Below, in pieces: positions 44,463 through 53,147 of a DNA stretch of 64,000 nt; positions within the stretch are counted from its first letter, which is position 1, and each line of letters begins with the position of its first letter. The translations under genes were made by a program, and so were the position numbers. The notes under the pieces are model-generated. The model was given only the letters and a program-made list of their open reading frames with translations. It had not been told where the DNA came from and made no database searches. The DNA lies in NCBI RefSeq assembly GCF_000018685.1, contig NC_010001.1, positions 1,256,001 through 1,320,000 on the forward strand. The letters are read 5' to 3'. The DNA is from Lachnoclostridium phytofermentans ISDg. GTDB taxonomy: Bacteria > Bacillota > Clostridia > Lachnospirales > Lachnospiraceae.

Positions 44463-45665
44463 TTATTTCAAAAAATTAATAAATATCGTTATAACTGCTG
44501 AGTTTGCAAAATCAATAAAGAGACATCCGACAATTGGTACAACAAAGTAAGGAGTTGGTACAAAGCCATATCGATTTGTAAGCTCGTCCATATTTGCAAT
44601 CGCATTCGGTGTTGCACCCATACCAAAACCACAGAGAGCAGATGAAAAAACAGCTGCTTCATAATTATTTCCCATAACACGGAATGTAATAAAATAAGCA
44701 AAAAGTCCAGTCAAAAGTACTTGTGCAATTAGTAAAATAATAAGTGGTAAAGCTAAATCAAACAATTCCCATAGCTTTAAGCCCATAAGTGCCATAGTTA
44801 AAAAGAAGGAGAGACTAAGTCCACCAAGAGTTTCAATTTCTTTTTCTACTATCTCTATACGTCTCATATCATAGAGATTGCGGATGATAGCAGCAACGAC
44901 CATTGCTCCAATATAGGAAGGGAACGTTAGCTCTAAGTTTTCGATCCATCCAGATAAATAGGATCCAAGCCCCATAGCTAAAAACAATAAACAAGCGCCC
45001 GTCATTAATTTCTTAAAAGATAGTATATTATGATTTTCTTCATTATAATCTCCAACAGTATCTGGCTGATTATTAGAAAATTCATCATGTGCCGTTACTA
45101 GTTTTTTACGATGAATCAGGGTTCTGGCAACTAATCCACCAACAATGCTTCCCATGATAAGTCCAAAAGTTGCGGAGGCAATTGATACTGTAGTGGCACC
45201 AGAGACACCTAAGTTTTCTAAAATCGGTCCAAAAGAGCCAGCAGTACCATGCCCGCCGACCATTGGGATAGAAGCGGTACAAAGACCAAGAAGTGGAGAA
45301 AAATTGAATAACGACGCCAAAGACACTCCTATCGAATTTTGGAGAACAACAAGAAGTATTGAAAGACCTAAAAAGGTGATAACTTTTAACCCTCCCTTTT
45401 TTAAGGTCTTAAAACTTGCTGTAAATCCGATACTAGTAAAAAAGGCAGTCATAAAAATCGGTTGTAGTGTAGTATCCAATGTTATAGTTGCTAGATTGGT
45501 TACTTTTAATACTAATACTAAGACTGAGAACAGAATTCCACCAACAACAGAGGGCGGAATACAGTATTTTTTAATTATTGTTATTTTATTGTGTAAATAT
45601 CTTCCGATATAAAATACAATGGAAACCAGAGCCATTGTTTTATATAGATCTAAATGTATTTCCAT
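44463..45665 (-). CDS. gltS: Sodium/glutamate symporter
   Basis: 400 residues, about 10-12 membrane segments. CIPPSVVGGILFSVL near 40, SIPMVGGHGTAGSFGPILE near 135 and GFGMGATPNAIANMDELT near 350 are the re-entrant loop signatures of the GltS family, which imports glutamate with Na+. ATG 45665 is preceded by AAGGACGG. Monocistronic on the minus strand, with its terminator shared with the permease gene. Confidence 0.93.
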   Translation of the reverse strand: MEIHLDLYKTMALVSIVFYIGRYLHNKITIIKKYCIPPSVVGGILFSVLVLVLKVTNLATITLDTTLQPIFMTAFFTSIGFTASFKTLKKGGLKVITFLGLSILLVVLQNSIGVSLASLFNFSPLLGLCTASIPMVGGHGTAGSFGPILENLGVSGATTVSIASATFGLIMGSIVGGLVARTLIHRKKLVTAHDEFSNNQPDTVGDYNEENHNILSFKKLMTGACLLFLAMGLGSYLSGWIENLELTFPSYIGAMVVAAIIRNLYDMRRIEIVEKEIETLGGLSLSFFLTMALMGLKLWELFDLALPLIILLIAQVLLTGLFAYFITFRVMGNNYEAAVFSSALCGFGMGATPNAIANMDELTNRYGFVPTPYFVVPIVGCLFIDFANSAVITIFINFLK

Positions 45666-45776
45666 AGAATTTGGTCCGTCCTTTGATGTTAATTTGTATT
45701 AGTATACTAGATATAAATGAAAAAAAACATAGTTCAGGCAGAATTAATCTAAGGAAAATAAATCCAAGTGAAAATA

Positions 45777-45824
45777 AAATCCAAGTGAAGCTTGAGAGAG
45801 AGTTAACAAGCTCACTTGGATTTT
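45777..45824. terminator. Terminator of the alcohol dehydrogenase gene
   Basis: AAAATCCAAGTGA...GCTTG / CAAGC TCACTTGGATTTT. On the minus strand it follows the dehydrogenase stop by 22 bases and ends in a T-run; half of the stem is repeated again at 45761-45770. Confidence 0.88.
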
Positions 45825-45845
45825 ATAGGATGTATTAAGATAAAG

Positions 45846-47036
45846 TTAGAAAGTAATCTCTTCGTTATAGAAGCATGCTTTTAATAACTTCTCCATCTCT
45901 TCTTGTGTTGGGATTCTTGGATTTGATCCAGTACAAGCATCAGAGATAGCATTTGCAGCGACTTCAGGTAATTTTTCTAAGAATTCTTTTTCATCGATGA
46001 TACCATTTTCATATTCCTTGATACAGCTTGGAATATTCAAGGAGCGGTTCATCTGATTTAATTCTTCAATTAGAGCATCTACAAGTTCTGTAGTCGTATT
46101 GCCTTTTAAGAAAAGTGCAGTTGCGATTTCAGCGTAACGTTTCGCTGCATCTTCATTTTTAGAATTAAATTTAATAACTTTTGGTAGATACATTGCATTT
46201 GCACAACCATGAACAATATGACCTCCTGAGTAGGCAGCGCCGGTTTTATGAGCCATGGAGTGAACAATACCAAGTAATGCGTTGGAGAATGCCATACCAG
46301 CTAAACATTGTGCATTGTGCATCTTATCACGTGCATCCATATTGCCATCATAAGAAGACTTTAAATATTCATGAACCATACGGATAGCATGCATTGCAAG
46401 AGGATCGGTATAATCGCAATGTAGTGTGGAAACATATGCTTCCACAGCGTGTGTCATAGCATCCATGCCAGTATGTGCGGTGAGTTTTGCAGGCATTGTC
46501 TCTGCTAAATCAGGATCTACGATTGCAACATCTGGTGTAATATTAAAGTCTGCCAGAGGATATTTAATACCCTTGTGATAGTCTGTAATTACGCTAAAAG
46601 CAGTCACTTCAGTTGCTGTTCCAGAGGTAGATGGGATAGCACAGAATTTTGCTTTTGTACGTAGGGTTGGGAAGTTAAATGGAACAATCAAATCTTCGAA
46701 TGTTGTGTCTGGATATTCATAGAATGCCCACATTGCTTTTGCTGCATCAATTGGAGAACCGCCACCCATGGATATAATCCAATCCGGCTCGAATTCTCTC
46801 ATCGCAGCAGCACCCTTCATTACAGTTTCTACACTAGGGTCTGGCTCTACATTTTCAAACAAAGAGACTTCCATACCAGCTTCTTTTATGTAATCAATGG
46901 CTCTATCCAAAAATCCAAAACGTTTCATGGAGCCGCCTCCAACAACGATAATTGCTTTTTTACCTGTTAAATTTTTTAGTTCCGCAAGAGAACCCTTTCC
47001 ATGATATAAATCTCTTGGTAGTGTAAAACGTGCCAT
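45846..47036 (-). CDS. Iron-dependent alcohol dehydrogenase
   Basis: 396 residues of the group III (Fe-ADH) family. GGGSMKRFG and GGGSPIDAAKAMW bind NAD(P). The metal ligands lie in TGMDAMTHAVEAY and GIVHSMAHKTGAAY...GGHIVHG (His residues at three positions, Asp at one). Sequence flavour is that of AdhE C-terminal halves and clostridial ethanol or butanol dehydrogenases, acting to reoxidise NADH by reducing aldehydes. Two Rex-type operators flank its promoter, fitting control by the NADH/NAD+ ratio. GAAGGAGG precedes ATG 47036. Confidence 0.92.
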   Translation of the reverse strand: MARFTLPRDLYHGKGSLAELKNLTGKKAIIVVGGGSMKRFGFLDRAIDYIKEAGMEVSLFENVEPDPSVETVMKGAAAMREFEPDWIISMGGGSPIDAAKAMWAFYEYPDTTFEDLIVPFNFPTLRTKAKFCAIPSTSGTATEVTAFSVITDYHKGIKYPLADFNITPDVAIVDPDLAETMPAKLTAHTGMDAMTHAVEAYVSTLHCDYTDPLAMHAIRMVHEYLKSSYDGNMDARDKMHNAQCLAGMAFSNALLGIVHSMAHKTGAAYSGGHIVHGCANAMYLPKVIKFNSKNEDAAKRYAEIATALFLKGNTTTELVDALIEELNQMNRSLNIPSCIKEYENGIIDEKEFLEKLPEVAANAISDACTGSNPRIPTQEEMEKLLKACFYNEEITF

Positions 47037-47069
47037 AATTTTTTCCTCCTTCTATGTATCGTAGATTAT

Positions 47070-47087
47070 TTGTTAAACAATTAACAA
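47070..47087. promoter_or_regulatory. Rex operator, perfect match
   Basis: TTGTTAA ACAA TTAACAA equals the Firmicute Rex consensus TTGTTAANNNNTTAACAA at every fixed position. It overlaps the expected transcription start of the dehydrogenase gene. Confidence 0.88.
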
Positions 47088-47089
47088 AA

Positions 47090-47117
47090 GAATAACACAT
47101 AGAAAAGATGAGGTCAA
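47090..47117 (-). promoter_or_regulatory. Promoter of the alcohol dehydrogenase gene
   Basis: On the minus strand TTGACC (47117-47112), 16-base spacer, TATTCT (47095-47090). It is framed by the two Rex-type sites. Confidence 0.7.
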
Positions 47118-47124
47118 TAGAAAA

Positions 47125-47142
47125 ATGTTAAATAAATAACAA
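47125..47142. promoter_or_regulatory. Second Rex-like operator
   Basis: ATGTTAA ATAA ATAACAA: the same 7-4-7 geometry with two deviations from the consensus, just upstream of the -35 box. The remaining gap to 47340 holds no other recognisable element. Confidence 0.7.
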
Positions 47143-47340
47143 ATAAATCGAAATAAAATATAAGACATATAAGGAAAAGCGATATTAATGGGTATAATAG
47201 ATACTTTAATGTTAATTAAAGCCTTGTTTCTATACGGCAGAATGTTAAATTATAAACATATCATCTACTAGTCAATTGGTTGTATTTAAAAATCGTTTTT
47301 AGTAAAATGTAATGTAGTAAGTGTATAGGAGAGAAAAATA

Positions 47341-47622
47341 TGAATCAGAAGACTACTGTACAGTTTTATCCTACTGTAGAAGATCGTAAACTTAAATTTG
47401 CAGTTTTAGTAGCTATATATCATGGTAAATTTTGGAATGCTTTATCTTGTAGATGTTTTTGAATTTGGGGATCTTCCAAACTATGAGATGGAGAAAGTTG
47501 TTATACTTACTAAAATCCCTGAACAATGGACCTATCCGGACATACAGCCAACATTAATAAAATATATAATGGAGACTGATGAATTTAAAGAAATCACTAA
47601 AATAATCGGAATTAAACCATAG
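47341..47622 (+). pseudogene. Nudix hydrolase gene with the Nudix box deleted
   Basis: ATG 47341 (GGAGAGAAAAAT upstream) starts MNQKTTVQFYPTVEDRKLKF then AVLVAIYHGK, the N-terminus of clostridial Nudix proteins. At about 47425 the frame changes and continues FGMLYLVDVFEFGDLP, EQWTYPDIQPTLIKYI to 47622, the C-terminus of the same family. The intervening 55-60 residues, including the Nudix box GX5EX7REUXEEXGU, are missing. A single deletion with a frame change explains this. The product cannot be catalytic. Confidence 0.85.
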
Positions 47623-47650
47623 TAATTAGGTTATAAGGAGGGAAGCAGGT

Positions 47651-48244
47651 ATGACAAAATCTGAATACTTAAAAAATCCTGGCAGGATGGCATCCTTGCC
47701 TTTTTGGAAAGAGCAAAAGTATGGTAATTTAAGCACAATAAAGATAGTTCATGAGGAGCAGTATAAGGAATCGGATTATAGAAATTACACCAAGAAACAT
47801 TACTTTAAGCTAATACATCGTTTAAATGAGGTTCCACGATTGATATTGGATTCCTCTCTTGAAATTGATGTCGTGAAGATAGATCAATTAGAATTTGTCG
47901 CAAACTTTATTAATCAATGCTATGAGAACATCCGGGTTTCTAAGGATGAGGTGAGTAAGTGGATGAACGAGAGCGTATTTTCACCAACCACTTGGGTAAC
48001 TATAAGTAAAATAGGTGTTGGGGTGATTGCACTTGGGATTGCTGATTTTGATGAAGAAGTGAAAGAAGGAATCTTTGAATGGATTCAGGTATTACCTGAG
48101 TATCAAGGGAAAGGTATTGGAAAGATATTGGTGATAGAATTACTACAAAGACTAAAATACTCCTATTGCGAAACAGGAGAAATAATTTACTGTTGTCACA
48201 GCAAAGAATTTCATGTAAAATACGCATTACGAGAAAAGAATTGA
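47651..48244 (+). CDS. GNAT-family acetyltransferase
   Basis: 197 residues. The acetyl-CoA site is in IQVLPEYQGKGIGKILVIEL (about 145-164; motif A Q/RxxGxG/A). The N-terminal 60 residues form a lead-in (YFKLIHRLNEVP) seen in a clostridial GNAT subgroup. After GEIIYCCHSKEFHVKY the C-terminus departs from what relatives show there, so the gene may be frame-shifted or slightly truncated near 48180. AAGGAGGGAAGC precedes ATG 47651. It lies 16 bases ahead of the kinase gene, likely one operon. Confidence 0.78.
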   Translation: MTKSEYLKNPGRMASLPFWKEQKYGNLSTIKIVHEEQYKESDYRNYTKKHYFKLIHRLNEVPRLILDSSLEIDVVKIDQLEFVANFINQCYENIRVSKDEVSKWMNESVFSPTTWVTISKIGVGVIALGIADFDEEVKEGIFEWIQVLPEYQGKGIGKILVIELLQRLKYSYCETGEIIYCCHSKEFHVKYALREKN

Positions 48245-48260
48245 ATATAGGAGAAAAAAG

Positions 48261-49217
48261 ATGTTTTGTGAGAAAGAACCATATATCTTAGTTTTTGGAG
48301 TTTCAATATATGATATCATAGGATTTACTAATCAAAGCTTTAAACCAAACGATTCAAATCCTGGTAAGGTTAGAATTTCCTTTGGAGGCGTTTGCAGAAA
48401 TATTGCAGAGAATTTAGCAAGAGTGGGAGTAAATACAAAGTTTATTTCTGTAGTTGGTGATGACGAAAAAGGAAGAAGTTTATTAGAGCATGCTAATAAG
48501 ATGCAGCTTGATATGAAAGATTCATTGATTGTAAAAGGAGAGTCTACACCAACCTATATGGCAATCCTCAATGAAGAAGGGGAACTTGAAGCCGGTATTG
48601 TAGATATGAAGGTTACAGAATATATTACAAAGGAGTTTATAGATTCTAAGGCTGAATTGTTTGAACAAGCGGAATATGTAGTTCTCGATGCAGACAATCC
48701 ACCGCTTCTTGAGTATGTATTAAAGAAATTTTATGGGAAAACTAAGTTTATTATGGATCCTGTCTCTTCAACTAAAGCAAAATCTGTTAAGCATCTAATT
48801 CCATACCTTCATACGATAAAACCAAATCGTATAGAAGCTGAGATCTTGTGCGGATTTCCAATAAAAGACATGAAAGATTTAAGAAAAGCTGGTAAGTATT
48901 TTTTAGACCAAGGTTTACAAAAAGTCTTTATCAGCTTGGATATGCAAGGAGTTTATTATAATGACCGTGAATCAGAAGGCTTATTAAAAACGGATAAGGT
49001 GTCCGTTGTAAATGTAACCGGAGCAGGGGATTCTTGTGTTGCAGGTTTGGGGTTTGGATATATGAAAGGGTTGGACACGCAGGATACCTTAAAAATTGCA
49101 ATTGCAATGTCTGTGATAACGATAGCTCATGAGGACACCATACATCCTGATATGAGTTATGATTTAGTAACAAGCTCAATAAAATCAATCACATGGATAG
49201 AAGAAAATATATTATAA
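48261..49217 (+). CDS. psuK: PfkB-family carbohydrate kinase, probable pseudouridine kinase
   Basis: 318 residues, ribokinase fold. FGGVCRNIAENLARVG (about 41-56) is the substrate-loop version typical of pseudouridine kinases, VVGDDEKG follows, and NVTGAGDSCVAGLGFG (about 252-267) holds the catalytic Asp. PsuK makes pseudouridine 5'-phosphate for the glycosidase PsuG. No psuG is adjacent, so the assignment to pseudouridine rests on the loop alone; another nucleoside or sugar is possible. AGGAGAAAAAAG precedes ATG 48261. Confidence 0.75.
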   Translation: MFCEKEPYILVFGVSIYDIIGFTNQSFKPNDSNPGKVRISFGGVCRNIAENLARVGVNTKFISVVGDDEKGRSLLEHANKMQLDMKDSLIVKGESTPTYMAILNEEGELEAGIVDMKVTEYITKEFIDSKAELFEQAEYVVLDADNPPLLEYVLKKFYGKTKFIMDPVSSTKAKSVKHLIPYLHTIKPNRIEAEILCGFPIKDMKDLRKAGKYFLDQGLQKVFISLDMQGVYYNDRESEGLLKTDKVSVVNVTGAGDSCVAGLGFGYMKGLDTQDTLKIAIAMSVITIAHEDTIHPDMSYDLVTSSIKSITWIEENIL

Positions 49218-49329
49218 AATCCCGCAAGGGCTATTGTAGCGAATGAAATGCACCCAAAATGTTAGATGAAATGCTGGCATGCAGATGCATTTTAATGGTA
49301 TAAAAATAAAAGTATTCTCCATAATTAAA

Positions 49330-49581
49330 TTGACAAAATTATTATCAATTGTTAGCATAATAATATCAAGATTTTCAAATATAATTGAGAGGATGTGTTT
49401 TGCTCGTCATTGACATACAGTGTAATCATAAGCTGTTTTGTTGATGTACGAAACGAGATTAAATCAAAAGTGAAGCTAGTAGAAACTCTGCTAATTAAGC
49501 AGTCTTTTTTCGTATGTTTTCTTTTGAATTTATCTCTCGGCAAAACATTTTAGGCTGCAGAGATTCTCTGCAGCCTTTTTT
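49330..49581 (+). ncRNA. Possible non-coding transcript
   Basis: In the 596-base gap 49218-49813 a TTGACA (49330-49335) with an AT-rich -10 region near 49353-49361 is followed by CTGC...GCAG TCTTTTTT (about 49487-49510) and a strong terminator hairpin GGCTGCAGAG ATT CTCTGCAGCC plus six T (49553-49581). No coding frame uses this unit. It could be a small RNA of up to about 215 bases. The rest of the gap shows nothing. Confidence 0.35.
49553..49581 (+). terminator. Rho-independent terminator
   Basis: GGCTGCAGAG, loop ATT or smaller, CTCTGCAGCC, TTTTTT. The upstream gene on this strand ends 336 bases earlier. Confidence 0.88.
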
Positions 49582-49813
49582 GCGTATTTCAATCTGTTTG
49601 AGTTACAGTTAAAACATACTTTCGATTTTGCAAAATCAGTTTTTGCTGATACTAAATTCATAAGGGACACAAAATTTGTTTTTATTTTTTTAAATGAAAA
49701 TCTTGATACCCTGTTAAGATAAAAAGCACTTAGAGCAGAAACGGGGATAGTTAGTTCACACAATTTTGTGCCTGCGCCCAATTTTGCAGGCTAAGGAAAG
49801 GCATGATAATTAT

Positions 49814-50302
49814 ATGAGAATAGAGCAAGCAGAGAATATGTTACAACGAAAAATAATTGCTAAAGAAGTACTAATGAAGTTACCAGAATGGTTTGGAATA
49901 CCAAGTTCAACCGATGAATACGTTGAAAATAGCGGTTCCTTACCTATGTGGGTTGCATACCAAGAATCAGAGGCAGTAGGATTTCTTTCAATGAAAAAAC
50001 ATAATGATTATAGTGCGGAAATCTATGTTATGGGAATAACTCCGAATTATCATAGACAAGGAATCGGTAAAATGTTATTTGAATATGCTTATGAATGGTG
50101 TCAAAGCAACAAGATAGAATATTTACAGGTTAAGACGCTGGATGATAGTAGTAAAGATCCGTTTTATGCTAAGACAAGAGAATTCTATTACAGTATGGGA
50201 TTTCGGCCACTCGAATGTTTTAAGACATTATGGGATGAATGGAACCCTTGCCTTGTCATGATACAAAAGGTTGTAAGTGAGGATACAACAGTAAGATATT
50301 AG
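49814..50302 (+). CDS. GNAT-family acetyltransferase
   Basis: 162 residues. MGITPNYHRQGIGKMLFEYA (about 76-95) is the acetyl-CoA loop. LQVKTLDDSSKDPFYAKTREFYYSMGFRPLE follows the pattern of GNATs of the YhfO-like group, whose substrates are unknown. An in-frame GTG at 49766 would add 16 residues but overlaps a hairpin-rich segment. ATG 49814 is preferred, with AAGGAAAGG 11 bases upstream. Confidence 0.82.
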   Translation: MRIEQAENMLQRKIIAKEVLMKLPEWFGIPSSTDEYVENSGSLPMWVAYQESEAVGFLSMKKHNDYSAEIYVMGITPNYHRQGIGKMLFEYAYEWCQSNKIEYLQVKTLDDSSKDPFYAKTREFYYSMGFRPLECFKTLWDEWNPCLVMIQKVVSEDTTVRY

Positions 50303-50434
50303 GTAGTAGAGAATGTGTAGAAATAGCGTAAAATTATATTGTTAGGAGTGATTTTGATAGTTTGCAATTTTTGTCATTTAGTGGTAGAATAAAAAAGGTT
50401 AAAAATCGAGAATTCTATTATAAGAGATTATTAT

Positions 50435-50558
50435 AGAATCAAGTATTCTATTTACAGTGATATATATAGAATCAAATATACTATTTACAGTGATATATAA
50501 AGAATCAAGTACTCTATTTACAATGATATATAAAGAACCAAGTATCCTCTTGATATAG
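50435..50558. repeat. 33-bp tandem repeat, about four units
   Basis: Units begin at 50435, 50468, 50501 and 50534, each like AGAATCAAGTATTCTATTTA then CAGTGATATATAT, the fourth decayed. It lies in the 494-base gap 50303-50796, which otherwise holds only AT-rich DNA and leader E. Units are contiguous without spacers, so this is a minisatellite and not a CRISPR array. Confidence 0.85.
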
Positions 50559-50731
50559 TAAATTACAATTAACAATTATAGAACGTTTCAAATGTAAAGG
50601 AATAAGTATCGAAAGAAGTTTAATGCGCCATTATATGATGTATTAAACTTCTAAGTACGTTAACGAATAAAAAATATCTCATAACGAAAAATGATACTAA
50701 TAGGTTAACCAATCTATGGATAGTAAGGTTA

Positions 50732-50790
50732 ACTTTGTGCCTGTGATGCAGCTATAAACATGGTATGTGCAAGTAAGTAAAGAAATGGAG
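50732..50790 (+). ncRNA. Pseudoknot-type leader, weak copy E
   Basis: CTTTGTGC (50733-50740), 11-base loop CTGTGATGCAG, CTATAAAC (50752-50759) reproduces the geometry of copies A-C with six pairs in the stem. The tail AAAGAAATGGAGATAAAT before ATG 50797 matches theirs. The second stem (loop to tail) is not conserved, so this is probably a degenerate member. Confidence 0.4.
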
Positions 50791-50796
50791 ATAAAT

Positions 50797-51354
50797 ATGA
50801 CATTATATGAACAATTACAAAATTATAAACCATACAATGAGCAAGAGGAGAAAGATAAAGAAGCGATGATGTGGTTTATGAAACATTCAGAGAATGTTTT
50901 TACACGGGATAATAAAATTGCACATTTTTCTGCATCCTCATGGTTAGTTAATAAAGATAGAACCAAGGTAGTTATGGTGTATCATAATCTCTATGATTCT
51001 TGGGCGTGGACAGGTGGACATGCAGATGGAGATGAAGATTTGCTACACGTGTCAATAAAAGAAGCGGAAGAAGAAACCGGATTAACGAATGTAATTGCTG
51101 TAAACCCAGACATATATTCTGTTGAAATTCTTACAGTAGATGGTCATATCAAACGAGGTTCGTATGTGTCTTCTCATCTTCATATCAATGTTACGTATCT
51201 GTTAGAAGCTGACGAGGAGCAAGAGTTATCTGTAAAATTAGATGAGAATAGCGGTGTTAGATGGTTTACATTGGAGGAAGCTGTTACTGCATGTAGTGAA
51301 CCGTGGATGAAACAAATCTATCAAAAACTAAATGAGAAGCTCAGAAGAAATTAA
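50797..51354 (+). CDS. Nudix hydrolase
   Basis: 185 residues. The Nudix box reads GHADGDEDLL...KEAEEETGL (about 82-104), with Lys in place of the first Arg and all metal-binding Glu present. The N-terminal FTRDNKIAHFSASSWLVN is common to a clostridial group of phosphohydrolases acting on nucleotide derivatives. An in-frame GTG at 50767 is inside leader E. ATG 50797 has GGAG at the right distance. Monocistronic. Confidence 0.88.
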   Translation: MTLYEQLQNYKPYNEQEEKDKEAMMWFMKHSENVFTRDNKIAHFSASSWLVNKDRTKVVMVYHNLYDSWAWTGGHADGDEDLLHVSIKEAEEETGLTNVIAVNPDIYSVEILTVDGHIKRGSYVSSHLHINVTYLLEADEEQELSVKLDENSGVRWFTLEEAVTACSEPWMKQIYQKLNEKLRRN

Positions 51355-51565
51355 TTTAAAACTCAGGAAACATTAATGAGAAACTCAGAAAAAACTAGTG
51401 ACGAAATCGTATTTAATTGATATAATTATTATAATAATTGGAATTATTGAGTAAATACACAAAAATATGGCAAGTTATACAAATGATTAAATAGTGCAGA
51501 AAATCATTATATCATGGATATTATTGTAATTAAAATACAATGTAAATGTAAAAGGAGAAAACACT

Positions 51566-53035
51566 ATGAGATTGAGACGAAGAGGTTCTTGCGCTGAGAT
51601 GGATGGCATCTTACAGTATGTAGAGGATGCTATGGCAGGCAAAGATTGTGGTTGTTGTCCTTCAAGCAATCATGTGATTCATAGTCGGGTAATTAAAGAT
51701 TTTAATACCTTGATTGAGAATGAAAAAAGGATGTCAAAGGCGGCAAAAGAAGTATTGGATATTGCAAGTTCCATCAGTAGTTTTGATGTGGGAATGTCTT
51801 ATATTTCAACGAAATTAATGGATTTTGCGACTGAAATGTCTTCTGTCAGTGAATCCAATCTCGCTATTGTGGAAGAGACGACTGCAACTATGAATCAAGT
51901 AAATGAAACGATTGATTATACAGCAGGTACCTTAGAGAAACTGTCAAATGAATCTGAAATTCTAGCCTCTAAGAATAATAATAGTAAAGAATTATTAGAA
52001 GATGTTACTGCACTAAAAGAAAATGTTATTCTAGATACTAAGATTATGAACGACAAAATTGAGCAACTTGTTGTTTTGGCAACTGAGGTTGGTAAGATTG
52101 TTGAAAGTGTTCAAACAATTGCAAATCAAACAAATTTGTTAGCGTTAAATGCAGCGATAGAAGCAGCAAGAGCGGGAGAACAGGGAAAAGGTTTTTCTGT
52201 TGTAGCAGAAGAAGTTCGTAAGTTAGCGGATGATACAAAGCATAACCTGGAAGGAATGAGAGCTTTCGTAGATGATATCCACAATGCTTCGAGAGAAGGA
52301 AAAGAAAGCATGGATCGAGCTATGGAATCTACCAGTCAAATGAGTGATAAGATTGATATGGTATCCGAGACGATTGGTGAGAATATCGAAATGCTCCAGG
52401 GTGTTGTGTCTAGTGTTGGGGACATACATAATTCAATGCAAGGAATTAAACTTGCAGCTAATGAGATTAGCAGCGCGATGGAAACATCCAGCTCCGATGC
52501 GCAACGTCTTACTGAAATGACACAGGAAGTTTCTAAGGATGCTCAGGAGAGTGTAAAATATTCAAAGAGTATCTCTGAAATTGACGATCGACTATCACAT
52601 GAAATAAGAGAAATGTTTGAAGGATTGAGTACAGGTAATCAAGCAGTTACCAATGAAGAGCTTCAACTTGTGATTGAAAAGGCTGTAAAGGCTCACTCTG
52701 AGTGGATGGTTAATTTAAAGAATATTGTGGATAACATGAAGATAGCACCTATACAAACGAATTCACATAAGTGTGCATTTGGACATTTCTATCATGCACT
52801 TGTTATAGATCATGAAGCAATTGAGAAGGAATGGAAAGAAATCGATGGATTCCATGATCAATTCCATAGAATGGGAGATAAGGTAATAAAAGCTGTAAAA
52901 GCACAAGATAGAAAGATGGCGAATGATTTATATAATGAGGCATCTGTTGTTTCTACTCAGATACTTGGATTACTGCAGAAAGTTCACCAAAAGATAGAAC
53001 AATTAAATAAACAAGGAATAAAGATTTTTGATTAA
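51566..53035 (+). CDS. Soluble methyl-accepting chemotaxis protein with CZB domain
   Basis: 489 residues and no membrane segment. Residues 1-40 are Cys-rich (CAEMD, CGCC). Residues 60-350 form the MCP signalling coiled coil with the hairpin tip IANQTNLLALNAAIEAARAG (185-204) and EEVRKLA. Residues about 375-480 form a chemoreceptor zinc-binding (CZB) domain: HKCAFGHFYHALV, with further His in FHDQFHRMG. CZB domains bind zinc through His/Cys and can report oxidants such as HOCl. It acts on CheA in the cytoplasm. AAAAGGAG precedes ATG 51566. Confidence 0.9.
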   Translation: MRLRRRGSCAEMDGILQYVEDAMAGKDCGCCPSSNHVIHSRVIKDFNTLIENEKRMSKAAKEVLDIASSISSFDVGMSYISTKLMDFATEMSSVSESNLAIVEETTATMNQVNETIDYTAGTLEKLSNESEILASKNNNSKELLEDVTALKENVILDTKIMNDKIEQLVVLATEVGKIVESVQTIANQTNLLALNAAIEAARAGEQGKGFSVVAEEVRKLADDTKHNLEGMRAFVDDIHNASREGKESMDRAMESTSQMSDKIDMVSETIGENIEMLQGVVSSVGDIHNSMQGIKLAANEISSAMETSSSDAQRLTEMTQEVSKDAQESVKYSKSISEIDDRLSHEIREMFEGLSTGNQAVTNEELQLVIEKAVKAHSEWMVNLKNIVDNMKIAPIQTNSHKCAFGHFYHALVIDHEAIEKEWKEIDGFHDQFHRMGDKVIKAVKAQDRKMANDLYNEASVVSTQILGLLQKVHQKIEQLNKQGIKIFD

Positions 53036-53079
53036 AACAATAGAAAATATATTTTGAACTTTCTATTGTTAGGGGAATG

Positions 53080-53109
53080 GGGCTATGTGAAAGAAGCATA
53101 GCCCTTTTT
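53080..53109 (+). terminator. Rho-independent terminator of the chemoreceptor gene
   Basis: GGGCTATG...CATAGCCC TTTTT. A further inverted repeat CAATAGAAA/TTTCTATTG lies just before it (53038-53068). Confidence 0.9.
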
Positions 53110-53147
53110 CTTTTGGTACAATTATATCTTAAGAATCAACGTAAAGT

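Noticed and set aside
45145..45612. 155-codon plus-strand frame opposite gltS
   Set aside because: Antisense of conserved transporter sequence, no ribosome binding site.
47651..48244. Definite frameshift in the first GNAT gene
   Set aside because: The C-terminus looks atypical after residue 180, but no alternative frame restores a convincing family ending, so it is left as a complete gene.
49754..49802. Hairpin before the GNAT gene as a further member of the pseudoknot family
   Set aside because: It begins TTTTGTGCCTGCG like copy E but folds as simple CCTGC/GCAGG and lacks the 11-base loop and the matching tail.
50435..50558. Regular 33-bp repeats resembling a CRISPR array
   Set aside because: Units are contiguous with no unique spacers and they drift in sequence; no cas genes are near. 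It is a tandem repeat.
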